Shown piece after piece: positions 56,601-64,000 of a DNA stretch of 64,000 nt. The stretch is from positions 50,783 to 114,782 of the forward strand of contig NZ_CANMOO010000006.1 of NCBI RefSeq assembly GCF_947499585.1, in the 5' to 3' direction. The DNA comes from an uncultured Allomuricauda sp. (GTDB lineage: Bacteria; Bacteroidota; Bacteroidia; Flavobacteriales; Flavobacteriaceae). A model generated the notes under the pieces. That model was not told where the DNA came from and did no database searches. It saw nothing but the letters and a program-made list of their open reading frames with translations. The position numbers were made by a program, and so were the translations under genes. Every line of letters begins with the position of its first letter. Position 1 is the stretch's first letter.

Positions 56601-58300
56601 TAGACAGTGACGATGACGGTATCCCTGACAATGTAGAGGCGCAGCCCACCAACGGATATGTTCCGCCCAACGCTGACGACGAGGCGACCTATGCCGCGAA
56701 CGACGGGGTGAACTCTGCTTACCTTGGCGGTCTTACCCCCGAGAACACGGATGGCGATGATGAAGTTCCGGATTACCTTGACAATGACAGTGACAACGAT
56801 TTGGTGGCGGACAACAATGAGGGTAATGACTTCAACTTTGACGGCATCCCCGACCAGACATACACTGGAACGGACACGGACAATGATGGATTGGACGATG
56901 GCTACGAGGGCAGTGATGTCAATGATGGCTATGATGTGAACGATGAGATAGACGATCCTGCTAACGACCTTCCCGATACGGACGGCACGGAGGATGTGAA
57001 CTACCGCGACTTTGATGATGACGGTGACGGGATCGACACCCCAGATGAGGACGTAGATGGGGATGGCGACCCAACGAACGATGATACGAATGATGACGGC
57101 ACACCTGATTACCTAGATCCCAACATGTTAAATATTATCGATGCAGTGGATGATGTATATAATTCTGATACTTCTGGAGGGATTATTTTGGATAGTGATG
57201 TACTTTCCAATGACACCCTTGATGGAGAATCGGTTACCTTATCAGATGTGATTCTGACTTCCACGCCCACAGATGAACTGACCGTCAATGATGATGGAAG
57301 TGTGAGCGTAGAAGCTGGCACCCCTGAAGGAACTTACACCATTGAATACACGATTTGTGAGATTGCAGATGTGGACAACTGTGATACGGGCACTGTTACC
57401 GTTGAATTTGGTCCTGGCATGAATGTTATCGACGCTGTGGATGATGCATACAGTTCTAATAGTTCAGGAGGAGTTATTTTGGATAGTGACGTACTTTCCA
57501 ACGACACCCTTGATGGAGAATCGGTTACCCTATCAGATGTGATTCTGACTTCCACGCCCACAGATGAACTGACCATCAATGATGATGGAAGTGTGAGCTT
57601 AGAACCTGGAACCCCTGAAGGAACTTACACCATTGAATACACGATTTGTGAGATTGCAGATGTGGACAACTGTGATACGGGCACTGTTACCGTTGAAGTT
57701 GGTCCTGGCATGAATGTGATTGACGCTGTGGATGATGCGTACAGCTCTAATAGTTCAGGAGGAGTTATTTTGGATAGTGATGTACTTTCCAACGACACCC
57801 TTAATGGTGAATCGGTCACCCTATCAAATGTGATTCTAACTTCCACCCCCACAGGTGAATTGATTATCAATGATGATGGAATTGTAAGTGTAATTCCTGG
57901 AACCCGTGAAGGAACTTACACTATTGAATATACTATTTGTGAGGCTGCTAATTTAGATAACTGCGATACTGCTACAGTTACAGTTACAGTGTCTTTAGAA
58001 AGTATTTTAGTTAACCAAATGTTGACTCCTAATGGAGATTTAAAAAATGATTTCCTTTTTATAAGAGGAGTTAGAAATATTAAAACAAGTACACTTAGAA
58101 TTTTTAACAGATGGGGTGTCGCGGTATACGAAGGAAAAGACTACAACAATGTCAACAATGTCTTTGATGGGAGGTCTAGAGGGAGATCAACTTTGAGTGC
58201 GAACGATTATCTTCCGGCCGGAGTATATTTTTATATATTTGACTACGAAACGGATGAAGGAAGTTTTACAGACTCCGAATACATATACATAAGTAGGTAA
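53681..58300 (+). CDS. Very large T9SS-secreted calcium-binding-repeat protein (type B sorting)
   Basis: 1539 residues. After an N-terminal membrane-spanning export signal (about 12-31) come Asp-rich thrombospondin-type-3-like repeats (DxDxDGxxD loops, likely Ca2+ binding). There are four ~62-residue units (53945-54697) and then a larger 225-231-residue unit repeated (54698, 55391, 56084, and partly from 56759), the first two almost identical in DNA. Next are three 97-residue Ig-like repeats (57131, 57422, 57713; [11 protein letters not shown] ... [15 protein letters not shown]). The C-terminal ~95 residues ([34 protein letters not shown]) are the gliding-motility-associated type B sorting domain recognised by T9SS. 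Probably a surface adhesin or motility-linked filament. It is followed by a PorP/SprF gene 14 bp later. Confidence 0.93.
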   Translation: MEKNTFLDFKKKVSYSLFLISGFAVYLTVTSFDKAPDALTISEPVIFTDTDGDGIPDNKDIDIDGDGIINTIEDQNVDGDDCYWTYPTDTDGDGIPDYLDVDSDDDGIIDNIEGQTSYGYIPPSGKDKDRNGLDDVYEETPGSCDGLTPIDTDGDKIPDYLDIDSDDDGIIDNIEAQSTQGYIPPSGKDKDHNGLDDAYEETPGSCGGLIPIDTDSDHHPDFRDIDSDDDGIIDNVEAQTTDYFQAPCGVDSDGNGLDDHYESHPGAGEGITPINSDHDSLPNFRDIDSDDDGLPDNIEAQPTVGYVPPTGEDNDKDGLDNAYEGSGDEGLDSENTDGVDEPDYLDDDSDNDLVADNNEGNDFNFDGIPDQTYTGNDTDNDGLDDGYEGSDVNDGYDVNDEIDDPANDLPDTDGTEDVNYRDFDDDGDGIDTPDEDVDGDGDPTNDDTDDDGTPDYLDPDMNPDPDTDGDGVPDSVDLDDDNDGILDTTEDPNLDNDNDPLTDPLDSDGDGRPDHLDIDSDDDGIPDNVEAQPTNDYIAPNDDDEATYAANDGVNSAYIGGLTPENTDGTDEPDYLDDDSDNDLVADNNEGNDFNFDGIPDQTYTGNDTDNDGLDDGYEGSDVNDGYDVNDEIDDPANDLPDTDGTEDVNYRDFDDDGDGIDTPDEDVDGDGDPTNDDTDDDGTPDYLDPDMNPDPDTDGDGVPDSVDLDDDNDGILDTTEDPNLDNDNDPLTDSLDSDGDGRPDHLDIDSDDDGIPDNVEAQPTNGYIAPNDDDEATYAANDGVNSAYIGGLTPENTDGIDEPDYLDDDSDNDLVADNNEGNDFNFDGIPDQTYTGTDTDNDGLDDGYEGSDVNDGYDVNDEIDDPANDLPDTDGTEDVNYRDFDDDGDGIDTPDEDVDGDGDPTNDDTDEDGTPDYLDPNDDVDTDDDGVPDSVDLDDDNDGILDTTEDPGLNNGEDPLDSDGDGRPDHLDIDSDDDGIPDNVEAQPTNGYVPPNADDEATYAANDGVNSAYLGGLTPENTDGDDEVPDYLDNDSDNDLVADNNEGNDFNFDGIPDQTYTGTDTDNDGLDDGYEGSDVNDGYDVNDEIDDPANDLPDTDGTEDVNYRDFDDDGDGIDTPDEDVDGDGDPTNDDTNDDGTPDYLDPNMLNIIDAVDDVYNSDTSGGIILDSDVLSNDTLDGESVTLSDVILTSTPTDELTVNDDGSVSVEAGTPEGTYTIEYTICEIADVDNCDTGTVTVEFGPGMNVIDAVDDAYSSNSSGGVILDSDVLSNDTLDGESVTLSDVILTSTPTDELTINDDGSVSLEPGTPEGTYTIEYTICEIADVDNCDTGTVTVEVGPGMNVIDAVDDAYSSNSSGGVILDSDVLSNDTLNGESVTLSNVILTSTPTGELIINDDGIVSVIPGTREGTYTIEYTICEAANLDNCDTATVTVTVSLESILVNQMLTPNGDLKNDFLFIRGVRNIKTSTLRIFNRWGVAVYEGKDYNNVNNVFDGRSRGRSTLSANDYLPAGVYFYIFDYETDEGSFTDSEYIYISR
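54698..57120 (+). repeat. Tandem 693-bp coding repeats (231 residues each)
   Basis: Copies begin at 54698 (693 bp), 55391 (693 bp), 56084 (675 bp) and 56759 (partial). The first two differ at only three residues I could find. They use more GAC/AAC codons and GC than the earlier repeats of the same gene. Recent tandem amplification is the simplest explanation. Confidence 0.92.
57131..58003 (+). repeat. Three tandem 291-bp Ig-like coding repeats
   Basis: Start points 57131, 57422 and 57713 (97 residues each). The first two share most codons, including [20 protein letters not shown]; the third is more diverged toward its end, next to the sorting domain. They probably act as stalk modules. Confidence 0.9.
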
Positions 58301-58314
58301 CATATTGAAACAGA

Positions 58315-59265
58315 ATGATTAAAAAGCATTTTTTAATTCCGTTTTTATTTATTGGAATGATATTTCAGGGTCTTGTTGCCCAGCAAGACGCCCAATACAC
58401 ACAATATATGTTTAATACATTGAGTGTGAACCCTGCCTATGCAGGATCAAGAGGACAGTTGAGTTTTGCAGGATTGTATCGTTCCCAATGGGTTGGTTTG
58501 GATGGAGCACCTGAAACTTTTACACTAAACCTTCATTCACCTATTCGTAATAGTAGATTAGGTTATGGTGTTTCCATAGTAAATGATAATATTGGAGATG
58601 GTGTTGTACAAGAAACCTATTTGGACGCAGTACTTTCTTATACCATAGATGTTTCCAGAGATGCAAAGCTTTCATTTGGGTTAAAAGCAGGTGGGAATAT
58701 GCTCAACTTGGACTTTAATGGCCTACGGAATTTTGACCAAGAAGTAGTGAACCAAGATAATATTGATAACCAGTTTTCACCAAATTTTGGGCTGGGAATA
58801 TATTACCATACAGATAAATTCTATATGGGAGTTTCTGCTCCAAGTATTTTAGAAACAGAGTATTTTGATAGTGGTTCAAACGACCCAGAGTCAGTAAATT
58901 TTCTAGCCACAGAACGAATAAATTTCTATCTAATAACAGGTTATGTTTTTGATTTGAATGCAGACCTCAAATTTAAGCCAGCCTTGTTGACAAAGGCTGT
59001 TGGTGGGGCGCCATTGCAGGTTGATATTTCTGCAAATTTTCTTTTTGCAGATAAATTCAGTTTTGGCGCAGCATATAGGTTAGATGCAGCGGTAAGTGCC
59101 CTGGCAGGATTTCAGATAACAGATCAAATTATGCTTGGTCTGGCATATGATAGGGAAACAACGGAATTAGGAGGAGCCCAGTTTAATGATGGTTCTTTTG
59201 AAGTCTTTTTAAGACTAGAGTTGCTAAAAGCATTTCAAAAAACAGTATCACCTAGATTCTTTTAA
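58315..59265 (+). CDS. PorP/SprF-family type IX secretion membrane protein
   Basis: 316 residues with a signal peptide ending at VAQ (about 22) and the family start QQDAQYTQYMFNTLSVNPAYAG, SRGQLSFAGLYRSQW, then a beta-rich barrel. PorP/SprF proteins help deliver or anchor type B T9SS cargo at the outer membrane, and they are usually encoded next to that cargo. The gap to the upstream surface-protein gene is 14 bp and to the OmpA-family gene is 11 bp, so the three form one operon. It is likely specific to this cargo rather than the core T9SS copy. Confidence 0.92.
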   Translation: MIKKHFLIPFLFIGMIFQGLVAQQDAQYTQYMFNTLSVNPAYAGSRGQLSFAGLYRSQWVGLDGAPETFTLNLHSPIRNSRLGYGVSIVNDNIGDGVVQETYLDAVLSYTIDVSRDAKLSFGLKAGGNMLNLDFNGLRNFDQEVVNQDNIDNQFSPNFGLGIYYHTDKFYMGVSAPSILETEYFDSGSNDPESVNFLATERINFYLITGYVFDLNADLKFKPALLTKAVGGAPLQVDISANFLFADKFSFGAAYRLDAAVSALAGFQITDQIMLGLAYDRETTELGGAQFNDGSFEVFLRLELLKAFQKTVSPRFF

Positions 59266-59276
59266 TACAGTTTAAA

Positions 59277-61232
59277 ATGCTAAAAAGAATACTTATACTC
59301 ATAATTGTTTTTTCAGGATATGTAACCAATACCTTGGCGCAAGAGAAGCTGAATGAGAAACAACAGGCAAAAGTAAAGGCAAAAGCAGATGAGCAATATG
59401 ATGAATATTCTTTTAGCCCAGCAATAGATATCTACAAAAAAGTACTGGATAAAGGTTATGTGTCTTCAGATTTGTTGAAGCGTCTGGGTAATTCCTATTA
59501 CTTTAATGCTAAGTATGAAGAAGCAGCCAATGTCTACAAAAAATTAGTAGAAGCATTTCCTGATGGAACTGAGCCCGATTACATCTTTAGATATGCCCAA
59601 AGTTTAAAGACTTTGGGAGATTATGAAGGATCTGCCAAAGTGATGGCCAAGTTTAAAGAAATGACTTCTGTTAGTGATGATAATGATTTTTATGACGAGG
59701 ATTATCTTGCCAAAATAGAAGAAAATTCAGGAAGGTATGATATTAAGCCTTTTGACTATAATAGTAAGTACTCGGACTTTGCAGCATCCTTTTATGAGCA
59801 GGGCCTTATTTTTTCATCCGATAGAGATACAGGAAATTTAGCACGTTACAGACATACCTGGAATTCGAAAGATTTTCTTGACTTATATAAAGTAAATGCA
59901 GACAGTATTTCTAACAATATTGTGGTTAAATTGGAAGGTGATGTAAACACAAGGCTTCATGAGTCTACTTCTGCAGTTACCAAAGATGGATATACCATGT
60001 ACTTTACAAGAAACAATTTCTTGGATGGTAAAAAGTATAAAGATCAAAACGGAGTAATCCGATTAAAGATTTACCAAGCTGAGTTGGTAGATGGAGAGTG
60101 GACTAACGTATTGGAACTTCCATTTAATAACGATTCCTATTCAGTGGCGCATCCTGTATTGAGTCCAGATGAGAAGAGGTTGTACTTTGTTTCCGATATG
60201 CCGGGAACTGTTGGGGAATCAGATATTTTTATGACGGAAATTATTGGTGATGGTACTTATGGGCCAATTATTAACTTAGGAAAGAACATAAACACAAGTT
60301 CACGGGAAACGTTCCCTTTTATAACTCAAGATGGAGTACTTTATTTTTCTTCTGATGGACATCAAGGTCTTGGGGGATTAGATGTTTTTGCTACAAAAAT
60401 TGCTTTCGGGAATTTTGAAGAACCAGTTGTTAATGTAGGGAAACCGGTTAATAGTAACTATGATGATTTTGCATTTATCCTAAAAAACGAGTCTAAAGAA
60501 GGCTATTTTTCTTCCAATAGAACGGGCGGTTTAGGAGAAGATGATATATATCAATTTGAAGAAACAGAACCTTTGGTTCTTGATTGTTTGCAGGATGTCA
60601 CCGGTACGGTGCGAGATAGAATATCCAATGAAATCTTAGTTGGAGCCACGGTTAAAATTATTGATGAAGAAAACAATGAAGTATCTTCCACTATTACCGA
60701 TTCTAAGGGCAACTACGTATTAGGACTTGATTGTGCAAAAGGAAACTTTGTTAGGGCTTCTAGAGATGGCTACGTACCTGCAGAAGAATACCTGAACAAG
60801 TCCTATGGTAAACCTAGGATCGTAGACTTTTATTTAGAACGAGATGTGGTAACAGGAGGCTTTGGTGATGATTTGGCCAAATTACTTCAATTAAGTACCA
60901 TTTATTTTGATTTAAATAAGTTCAATATTCGTTCAGATGCCGAGATTGAAATTCAAAAAGTAATCGTGGCAATGGAGAAATATCCAAGTTTAAAGATAAA
61001 AGTAAACTCCCATACAGATAGTAGAGGTAACGATGCATATAACCTCTGGTTATCACAAAAAAGAGCTGAATCTACAGTATCGTATATGATTTCTAAAGGA
61101 ATTTCACCAAATCGACTTCAAGGAGAAGGTTATGGAGAAACTAGATTGGTAAATGACTGCGCAAATGGGACTCCTTGTTCCAAAGAAAAACATCAGCTAA
61201 ATAGACGATCCGAGTTTATCATTTTTGAATAA
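59277..61232 (+). CDS. OmpA-family protein with TPR, PD40 and carboxypeptidase-like domains
   Basis: 651 residues. Signal peptide to about 21; TPR-like helices (about 40-125); PD40/WD40-like beta-propeller repeats (about 165-430, with PVLSPDEKRLYFVSD and YFSSDGHQGLGGLDVF); a carboxypeptidase-regulatory-like beta domain (about 440-520, VTGTVRDRISNEILVGATV); and a C-terminal OmpA-like peptidoglycan-binding domain (about 540-651, YFDLNKFNIRSDAEIEI, VNSHTDSRGNDAYN). The order matches the PorE-like/OmpA proteins that accompany PorP/SprF in T9SS loci. It probably links the surface complex to peptidoglycan. Confidence 0.93.
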   Translation: MLKRILILIIVFSGYVTNTLAQEKLNEKQQAKVKAKADEQYDEYSFSPAIDIYKKVLDKGYVSSDLLKRLGNSYYFNAKYEEAANVYKKLVEAFPDGTEPDYIFRYAQSLKTLGDYEGSAKVMAKFKEMTSVSDDNDFYDEDYLAKIEENSGRYDIKPFDYNSKYSDFAASFYEQGLIFSSDRDTGNLARYRHTWNSKDFLDLYKVNADSISNNIVVKLEGDVNTRLHESTSAVTKDGYTMYFTRNNFLDGKKYKDQNGVIRLKIYQAELVDGEWTNVLELPFNNDSYSVAHPVLSPDEKRLYFVSDMPGTVGESDIFMTEIIGDGTYGPIINLGKNINTSSRETFPFITQDGVLYFSSDGHQGLGGLDVFATKIAFGNFEEPVVNVGKPVNSNYDDFAFILKNESKEGYFSSNRTGGLGEDDIYQFEETEPLVLDCLQDVTGTVRDRISNEILVGATVKIIDEENNEVSSTITDSKGNYVLGLDCAKGNFVRASRDGYVPAEEYLNKSYGKPRIVDFYLERDVVTGGFGDDLAKLLQLSTIYFDLNKFNIRSDAEIEIQKVIVAMEKYPSLKIKVNSHTDSRGNDAYNLWLSQKRAESTVSYMISKGISPNRLQGEGYGETRLVNDCANGTPCSKEKHQLNRRSEFIIFE

Positions 61233-61321
61233 TTTTCTCCCCATTTACTTCAAGAATTTACCTAGTAAAATAGCAGAAAAATTGGGTTTCTACCCTCTGT
61301 CAGATTTCTGTTTTAAAGCCC

Positions 61322-61333
61322 TTATCGATAAAA
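61322..61333. promoter_or_regulatory. Second copy of the TTATCGATAAAA site
   Basis: Exact match to 53514-53525; both are preceded by AAGCC. It lies in the 282-bp non-coding gap before the next large secreted protein (ATG 61515). No full promoter or other feature was recognised in that gap. Confidence 0.4.
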
Positions 61334-61514
61334 TACCCGAATTTTAACATTTTTTGGGGATTAATGAAAAGGCATACACCATTATTTGCTGTCTTCACTA
61401 GCGTAATGGAGGTCTAGACAACATTTTTTGGGCACCCAAGGGCTTGCAATCTATTTTTATTGAGATTTTGATGATGCGGAAATGATACGTCAATTTCCAA
61501 ATTAGTGTTTGTAC

Positions 61515-64000
61515 ATGAAAAACCTCAATAATAAAAGTTTAATCCTATTTATTCTTTTTCTAGGAACCTTTGCCGTTTCTGGCCAGACTACAATTTGGTC
61601 AGAAGATTTTGAAAGTTATGCCAACGGTACTCAAACAGGGGCCGGAACAGGCACTAGTACGGCCACGTGGTCCACTAATGATGGAGATGTGGATGTCCGC
61701 ACATCCGGGGGATCTCAAGTTTTACGAGGTCAGAATACAGATAATACTACGGCATACTGGACTACAAACCCAATAATAATTACTGGTTATACCAATGTAT
61801 CTTTCAGTCTCGATGCTAATTCTGGAGGAGGATTAGACTTCGGAATAGATGTTTTTAGAATTCAATATCGAATTGACGGAGGAACCTACATAGAAATTGA
61901 AAATGCCTCTGGAGATACTTCGCCATCTGATCCAATACAATCTTCATACAGTGTAACTGGTTTGTCGGGAGGGACGATAGACTTCAGGATTACCATGTAC
62001 AATACTGGTGGCAGCGAGTTTTTTGAAATTGACAATTTCTTGGTACAAGGAACCGCATCGAGCTGTAGCTCAATTTCCTCTTCACCAGGATCAACAATTT
62101 TTGACCTTACAACCTTGAATTCAAATGTGAGTGGTTTGGCATCAGGAACAATTACCGATGTCAATGTTACCATAAACATTACCCATACTTGGGATTCAGA
62201 TTTAGATATAAGCCTTAGAAGTCCTGCAGGTACAACCGTGAATTTATCTGATGATAATGGAGGTAGTGGAGATAATTATACAAACACGGTTTTTGATGAT
62301 GCCGCAGGAACCGCAATAACCGCTGGAACAGCACCGTTTACAGGTACTTTTAGCCCTGAAGGAAGCCTTTCCGCTTTTAATGGGGAAGACCCAAGTGGAA
62401 CCTGGACTTTAATAATATTTGATGATTTTAATGGAGATACAGGGACGTTAAACAGCTTTTCAATTGAGGTTTGTACGGCAGCTGCTCCAACAGATTTGGC
62501 AGTCTCAAAAACTGTTGATAATAGCACACCTTCAGAAGGATCCAATGTTGTTTACACCTTGAGTGTTGTAAATAATGGACCAACAAACGCAACCAATGTA
62601 AGTCTAACAGATATTTTACCAGCTGGAGTATCGTATGTAAGCGATGATGGTTCGTATAATTCTGGGACTGGAGTATGGACTATTGGTACTTTGAATAACG
62701 GAAATACAGCCACTTTAAATATTACCGCTAGTGTGGACGGAGGTACAAGTGGTTCAACTATTACAAATACAATTACTTCGGTAACAGCAGATCAAACAGA
62801 TAGTAATGCAACCACAGATGATTTAAGTGAATCAATTGTTCCAACAACAGATCAACCGCCGGTTTTAACAGTAACCGGTGATCAGGCGTATTGCCCAGGG
62901 ACTTCACTTCCCATAGCAGAAACATTTAGTTTAACTGATCCGGACGATACAACTACAGATGCCATTTATATCCAAATATCTTCAGGATATATAAATGGAG
63001 AAGATTTATTGACACTTACTGGAACACATCCAAATATCACGGCCACATGGGATGCTACCGAAGGTGAACTCACCTTACAAGGACCCACTACTTTTGCGGA
63101 ATTTGAAGCAGCTGTTTTAGCTGTTGAATATTCTAGCAGTGCAGTAAATCCAACAGGAACTAGACAATTTTCAATTACTCCGGGTAGTGCAAACTTTTTA
63201 CCCCCCACAAGTCACTATTATGAATTTATTTCCAGTCCTAACATCACATGGACAGCGGCAAGAGATGCTGCTGCTTTAAGAACATATTTTGGTTTACAAG
63301 GGTATTTAGCGACCCTAACTTCCCAAGCGGAAGCAGATTTTTCAGGTTCACAAGCTTTAGGTGTAGGCTGGATTGGTGGTAGTGACGCTGCGACTGAAGG
63401 AGATTGGAGATGGGTTACGGGTCCAGAAGGCCTTGCCAATGCAGGTGCAGGAACTCCTTTTTGGTCTGGAACTGCAGGAGGTACAACTACTGCACCGGAT
63501 TTTTTTGCTTTTTGGAATTCTGGAGAACCTAACCAATCAGGAAACGAGGACTATGCCCACATTACAGACAATTCGGTAACTTCATCTCCCGGATCTTGGA
63601 ATGATTTACCAAATACAACTTCTACCTCTGGACCATATCAAGCACAGGGGTATGTAGTTGAATATGGAGGTACTGCCGGTGACCCTGTTTTAAGCATTAC
63701 AGGAGTTACAACAATAACAGTGGACAATGAAGACCCGACTGCTAGCGACCCTTCGGGGATCACGGTGGAATGTATCGGTGACGTACCAGCGGCGGACATC
63801 ACGGTCGTTACCGATGAGGCCGATAATTGTGGCACACCGACAGTTGCTTTTGTAAGCGACAGCGGGCTTGTGGGCAGCAACCCAGGCGTTATAACAAGGA
63901 CCTACAGTGTTACAGATGGTGAAGGCAACAGCATCAACGTCACGCAAGACATCACGGTCAACGATACGACCGATCCCACGGCGAGCGACCCTTCGGGGAT
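61515..64000 (+). CDS. Large secreted multidomain protein (partial, runs off the window)
   Basis: Open from ATG 61515 to the window end (at least 828 codons, no stop). Signal peptide MKNLNNKSLILFILFLGTFA to about residue 23; an N-terminal beta-sandwich; a proprotein-convertase P-like domain (about 185-315, with THTWDSDLDISLRSPAGTT-like block and DPSGTWTLIIFDD); a DUF11-type repeat (about 322-440, AVSKTVDNSTPSEGSNVVYTL); a C-type-lectin-like domain (about 565-715, ITWTAARDAAAL, GYLATLTSQAEA, FWNSGEPNQSGNEDYAHI); then HYR-type beta domains with an 80-residue period beginning near 63728. A C-terminal T9SS sorting domain is expected beyond the window. No in-frame stop was seen. Confidence 0.85.
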   Translation, partial: MKNLNNKSLILFILFLGTFAVSGQTTIWSEDFESYANGTQTGAGTGTSTATWSTNDGDVDVRTSGGSQVLRGQNTDNTTAYWTTNPIIITGYTNVSFSLDANSGGGLDFGIDVFRIQYRIDGGTYIEIENASGDTSPSDPIQSSYSVTGLSGGTIDFRITMYNTGGSEFFEIDNFLVQGTASSCSSISSSPGSTIFDLTTLNSNVSGLASGTITDVNVTINITHTWDSDLDISLRSPAGTTVNLSDDNGGSGDNYTNTVFDDAAGTAITAGTAPFTGTFSPEGSLSAFNGEDPSGTWTLIIFDDFNGDTGTLNSFSIEVCTAAAPTDLAVSKTVDNSTPSEGSNVVYTLSVVNNGPTNATNVSLTDILPAGVSYVSDDGSYNSGTGVWTIGTLNNGNTATLNITASVDGGTSGSTITNTITSVTADQTDSNATTDDLSESIVPTTDQPPVLTVTGDQAYCPGTSLPIAETFSLTDPDDTTTDAIYIQISSGYINGEDLLTLTGTHPNITATWDATEGELTLQGPTTFAEFEAAVLAVEYSSSAVNPTGTRQFSITPGSANFLPPTSHYYEFISSPNITWTAARDAAALRTYFGLQGYLATLTSQAEADFSGSQALGVGWIGGSDAATEGDWRWVTGPEGLANAGAGTPFWSGTAGGTTTAPDFFAFWNSGEPNQSGNEDYAHITDNSVTSSPGSWNDLPNTTSTSGPYQAQGYVVEYGGTAGDPVLSITGVTTITVDNEDPTASDPSGITVECIGDVPAADITVVTDEADNCGTPTVAFVSDSGLVGSNPGVITRTYSVTDGEGNSINVTQDITVNDTTDPTASDPSG
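63728..64000 (+). repeat. 240-bp HYR-type coding repeat (one full copy and the start of another)
   Basis: GCGACCCTTCGGGGAT ends at 63760 and again at 64000, a spacing of 240 bp. The unit is more GC-rich than the rest of the gene. The array continues beyond the window. Confidence 0.8.

Noticed and set aside
54933..56670. Minus-strand frames of 79-133 codons opposite the large surface gene
   Set aside because: They repeat with the 693-bp unit because they mirror the Asp-codon-rich repeats; compositionally biased (His/Arg or Ser/Pro rich), with no start context. Shadows of the + strand gene.
53945..57120. Periodic sequence considered as a CRISPR or satellite array
   Set aside because: Units are far too long, in frame and coding; there is no short direct repeat with unique spacers.

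Overview
The window looks like a chromosome segment of a marine-type member of the Flavobacteriaceae (Bacteroidota). The evidence is low-GC DNA; a SusC/SusD outer-membrane pair; cargo and partner proteins of the type IX secretion system (T9SS); promoters of the Bacteroidota type (TTTG-like box, about 19 bp, TAnnTTTG); and almost no Shine-Dalgarno sites except a strong one before rpsU. I cannot fix genus or species without a search. No rRNA, phage, plasmid or CRISPR is visible.

Layout. 0.3-8.5 kb: coaD and ddl on the minus strand, divergent from a PASTA protein, rluD, yaaA, ppc, a TPR-like membrane protein and a uracil-DNA-glycosylase-fold protein. 8.5-10.6 kb: an orphan response regulator and an M20 peptidase, both minus. 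10.6-17.6 kb: a complete tryptophan operon trpE-G-D-C-F-B-A (minus). It is preceded by an 18-codon leader peptide with three consecutive Trp codons and a terminator hairpin, and is interrupted between trpB and trpA by a small GIY-YIG nuclease gene framed by inverted palindromes. 17.6-23.1 kb: a lipoprotein with three BIG2 domains and seven C-terminal repeats that may form a beta-propeller, a marR-nitroreductase-yceI operon, and a divergent thiol-redox cluster. 23.2-29.2 kb: an M14 carboxypeptidase-susC-susD operon, probably for peptide-type nutrients. 29.5-35.8 kb: DUF2851-PspC-K+ channel operon, an AGCS symporter, a helix-hairpin-helix protein whose start region carries a terminator, and an acyl-CoA dehydrogenase.

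35.8-51.1 kb is the translation/transcription core: rpsU, xerC-type recombinase, hpf, tRNA-Thr-Tyr-Gly-Thr, tuf, tRNA-Trp, secE, nusG, rplKAJL, rpoB, rpoC and a DUF3467 gene, with terminators after rpsU and rpoC and a likely attenuator between rplL and rpoB. A small membrane protein and prfC follow on the minus strand.

53.7-64 kb is a T9SS surface-protein locus. It holds a 1539-residue calcium-binding-repeat protein with a gliding-motility-type (type B) C-terminal sorting domain, a PorP/SprF partner, an OmpA-family protein, and the start of a second very large secreted protein that runs off the window. The first gene contains 693-bp tandem repeats that are nearly identical and differ from the rest of the gene in base and codon choice. 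The two large surface genes share a TTATCGATAAAA site in their upstream regions.

The observations most worth following are the compact trp attenuator, the GIY-YIG/palindrome insertion in the trp operon, the strong ribosome-binding site of rpsU, the terminator embedded in the start of the helix-hairpin-helix gene, and the recently expanded surface-protein repeats with their shared upstream palindrome. I did not find a clear defence system or another wholly new multi-gene system.
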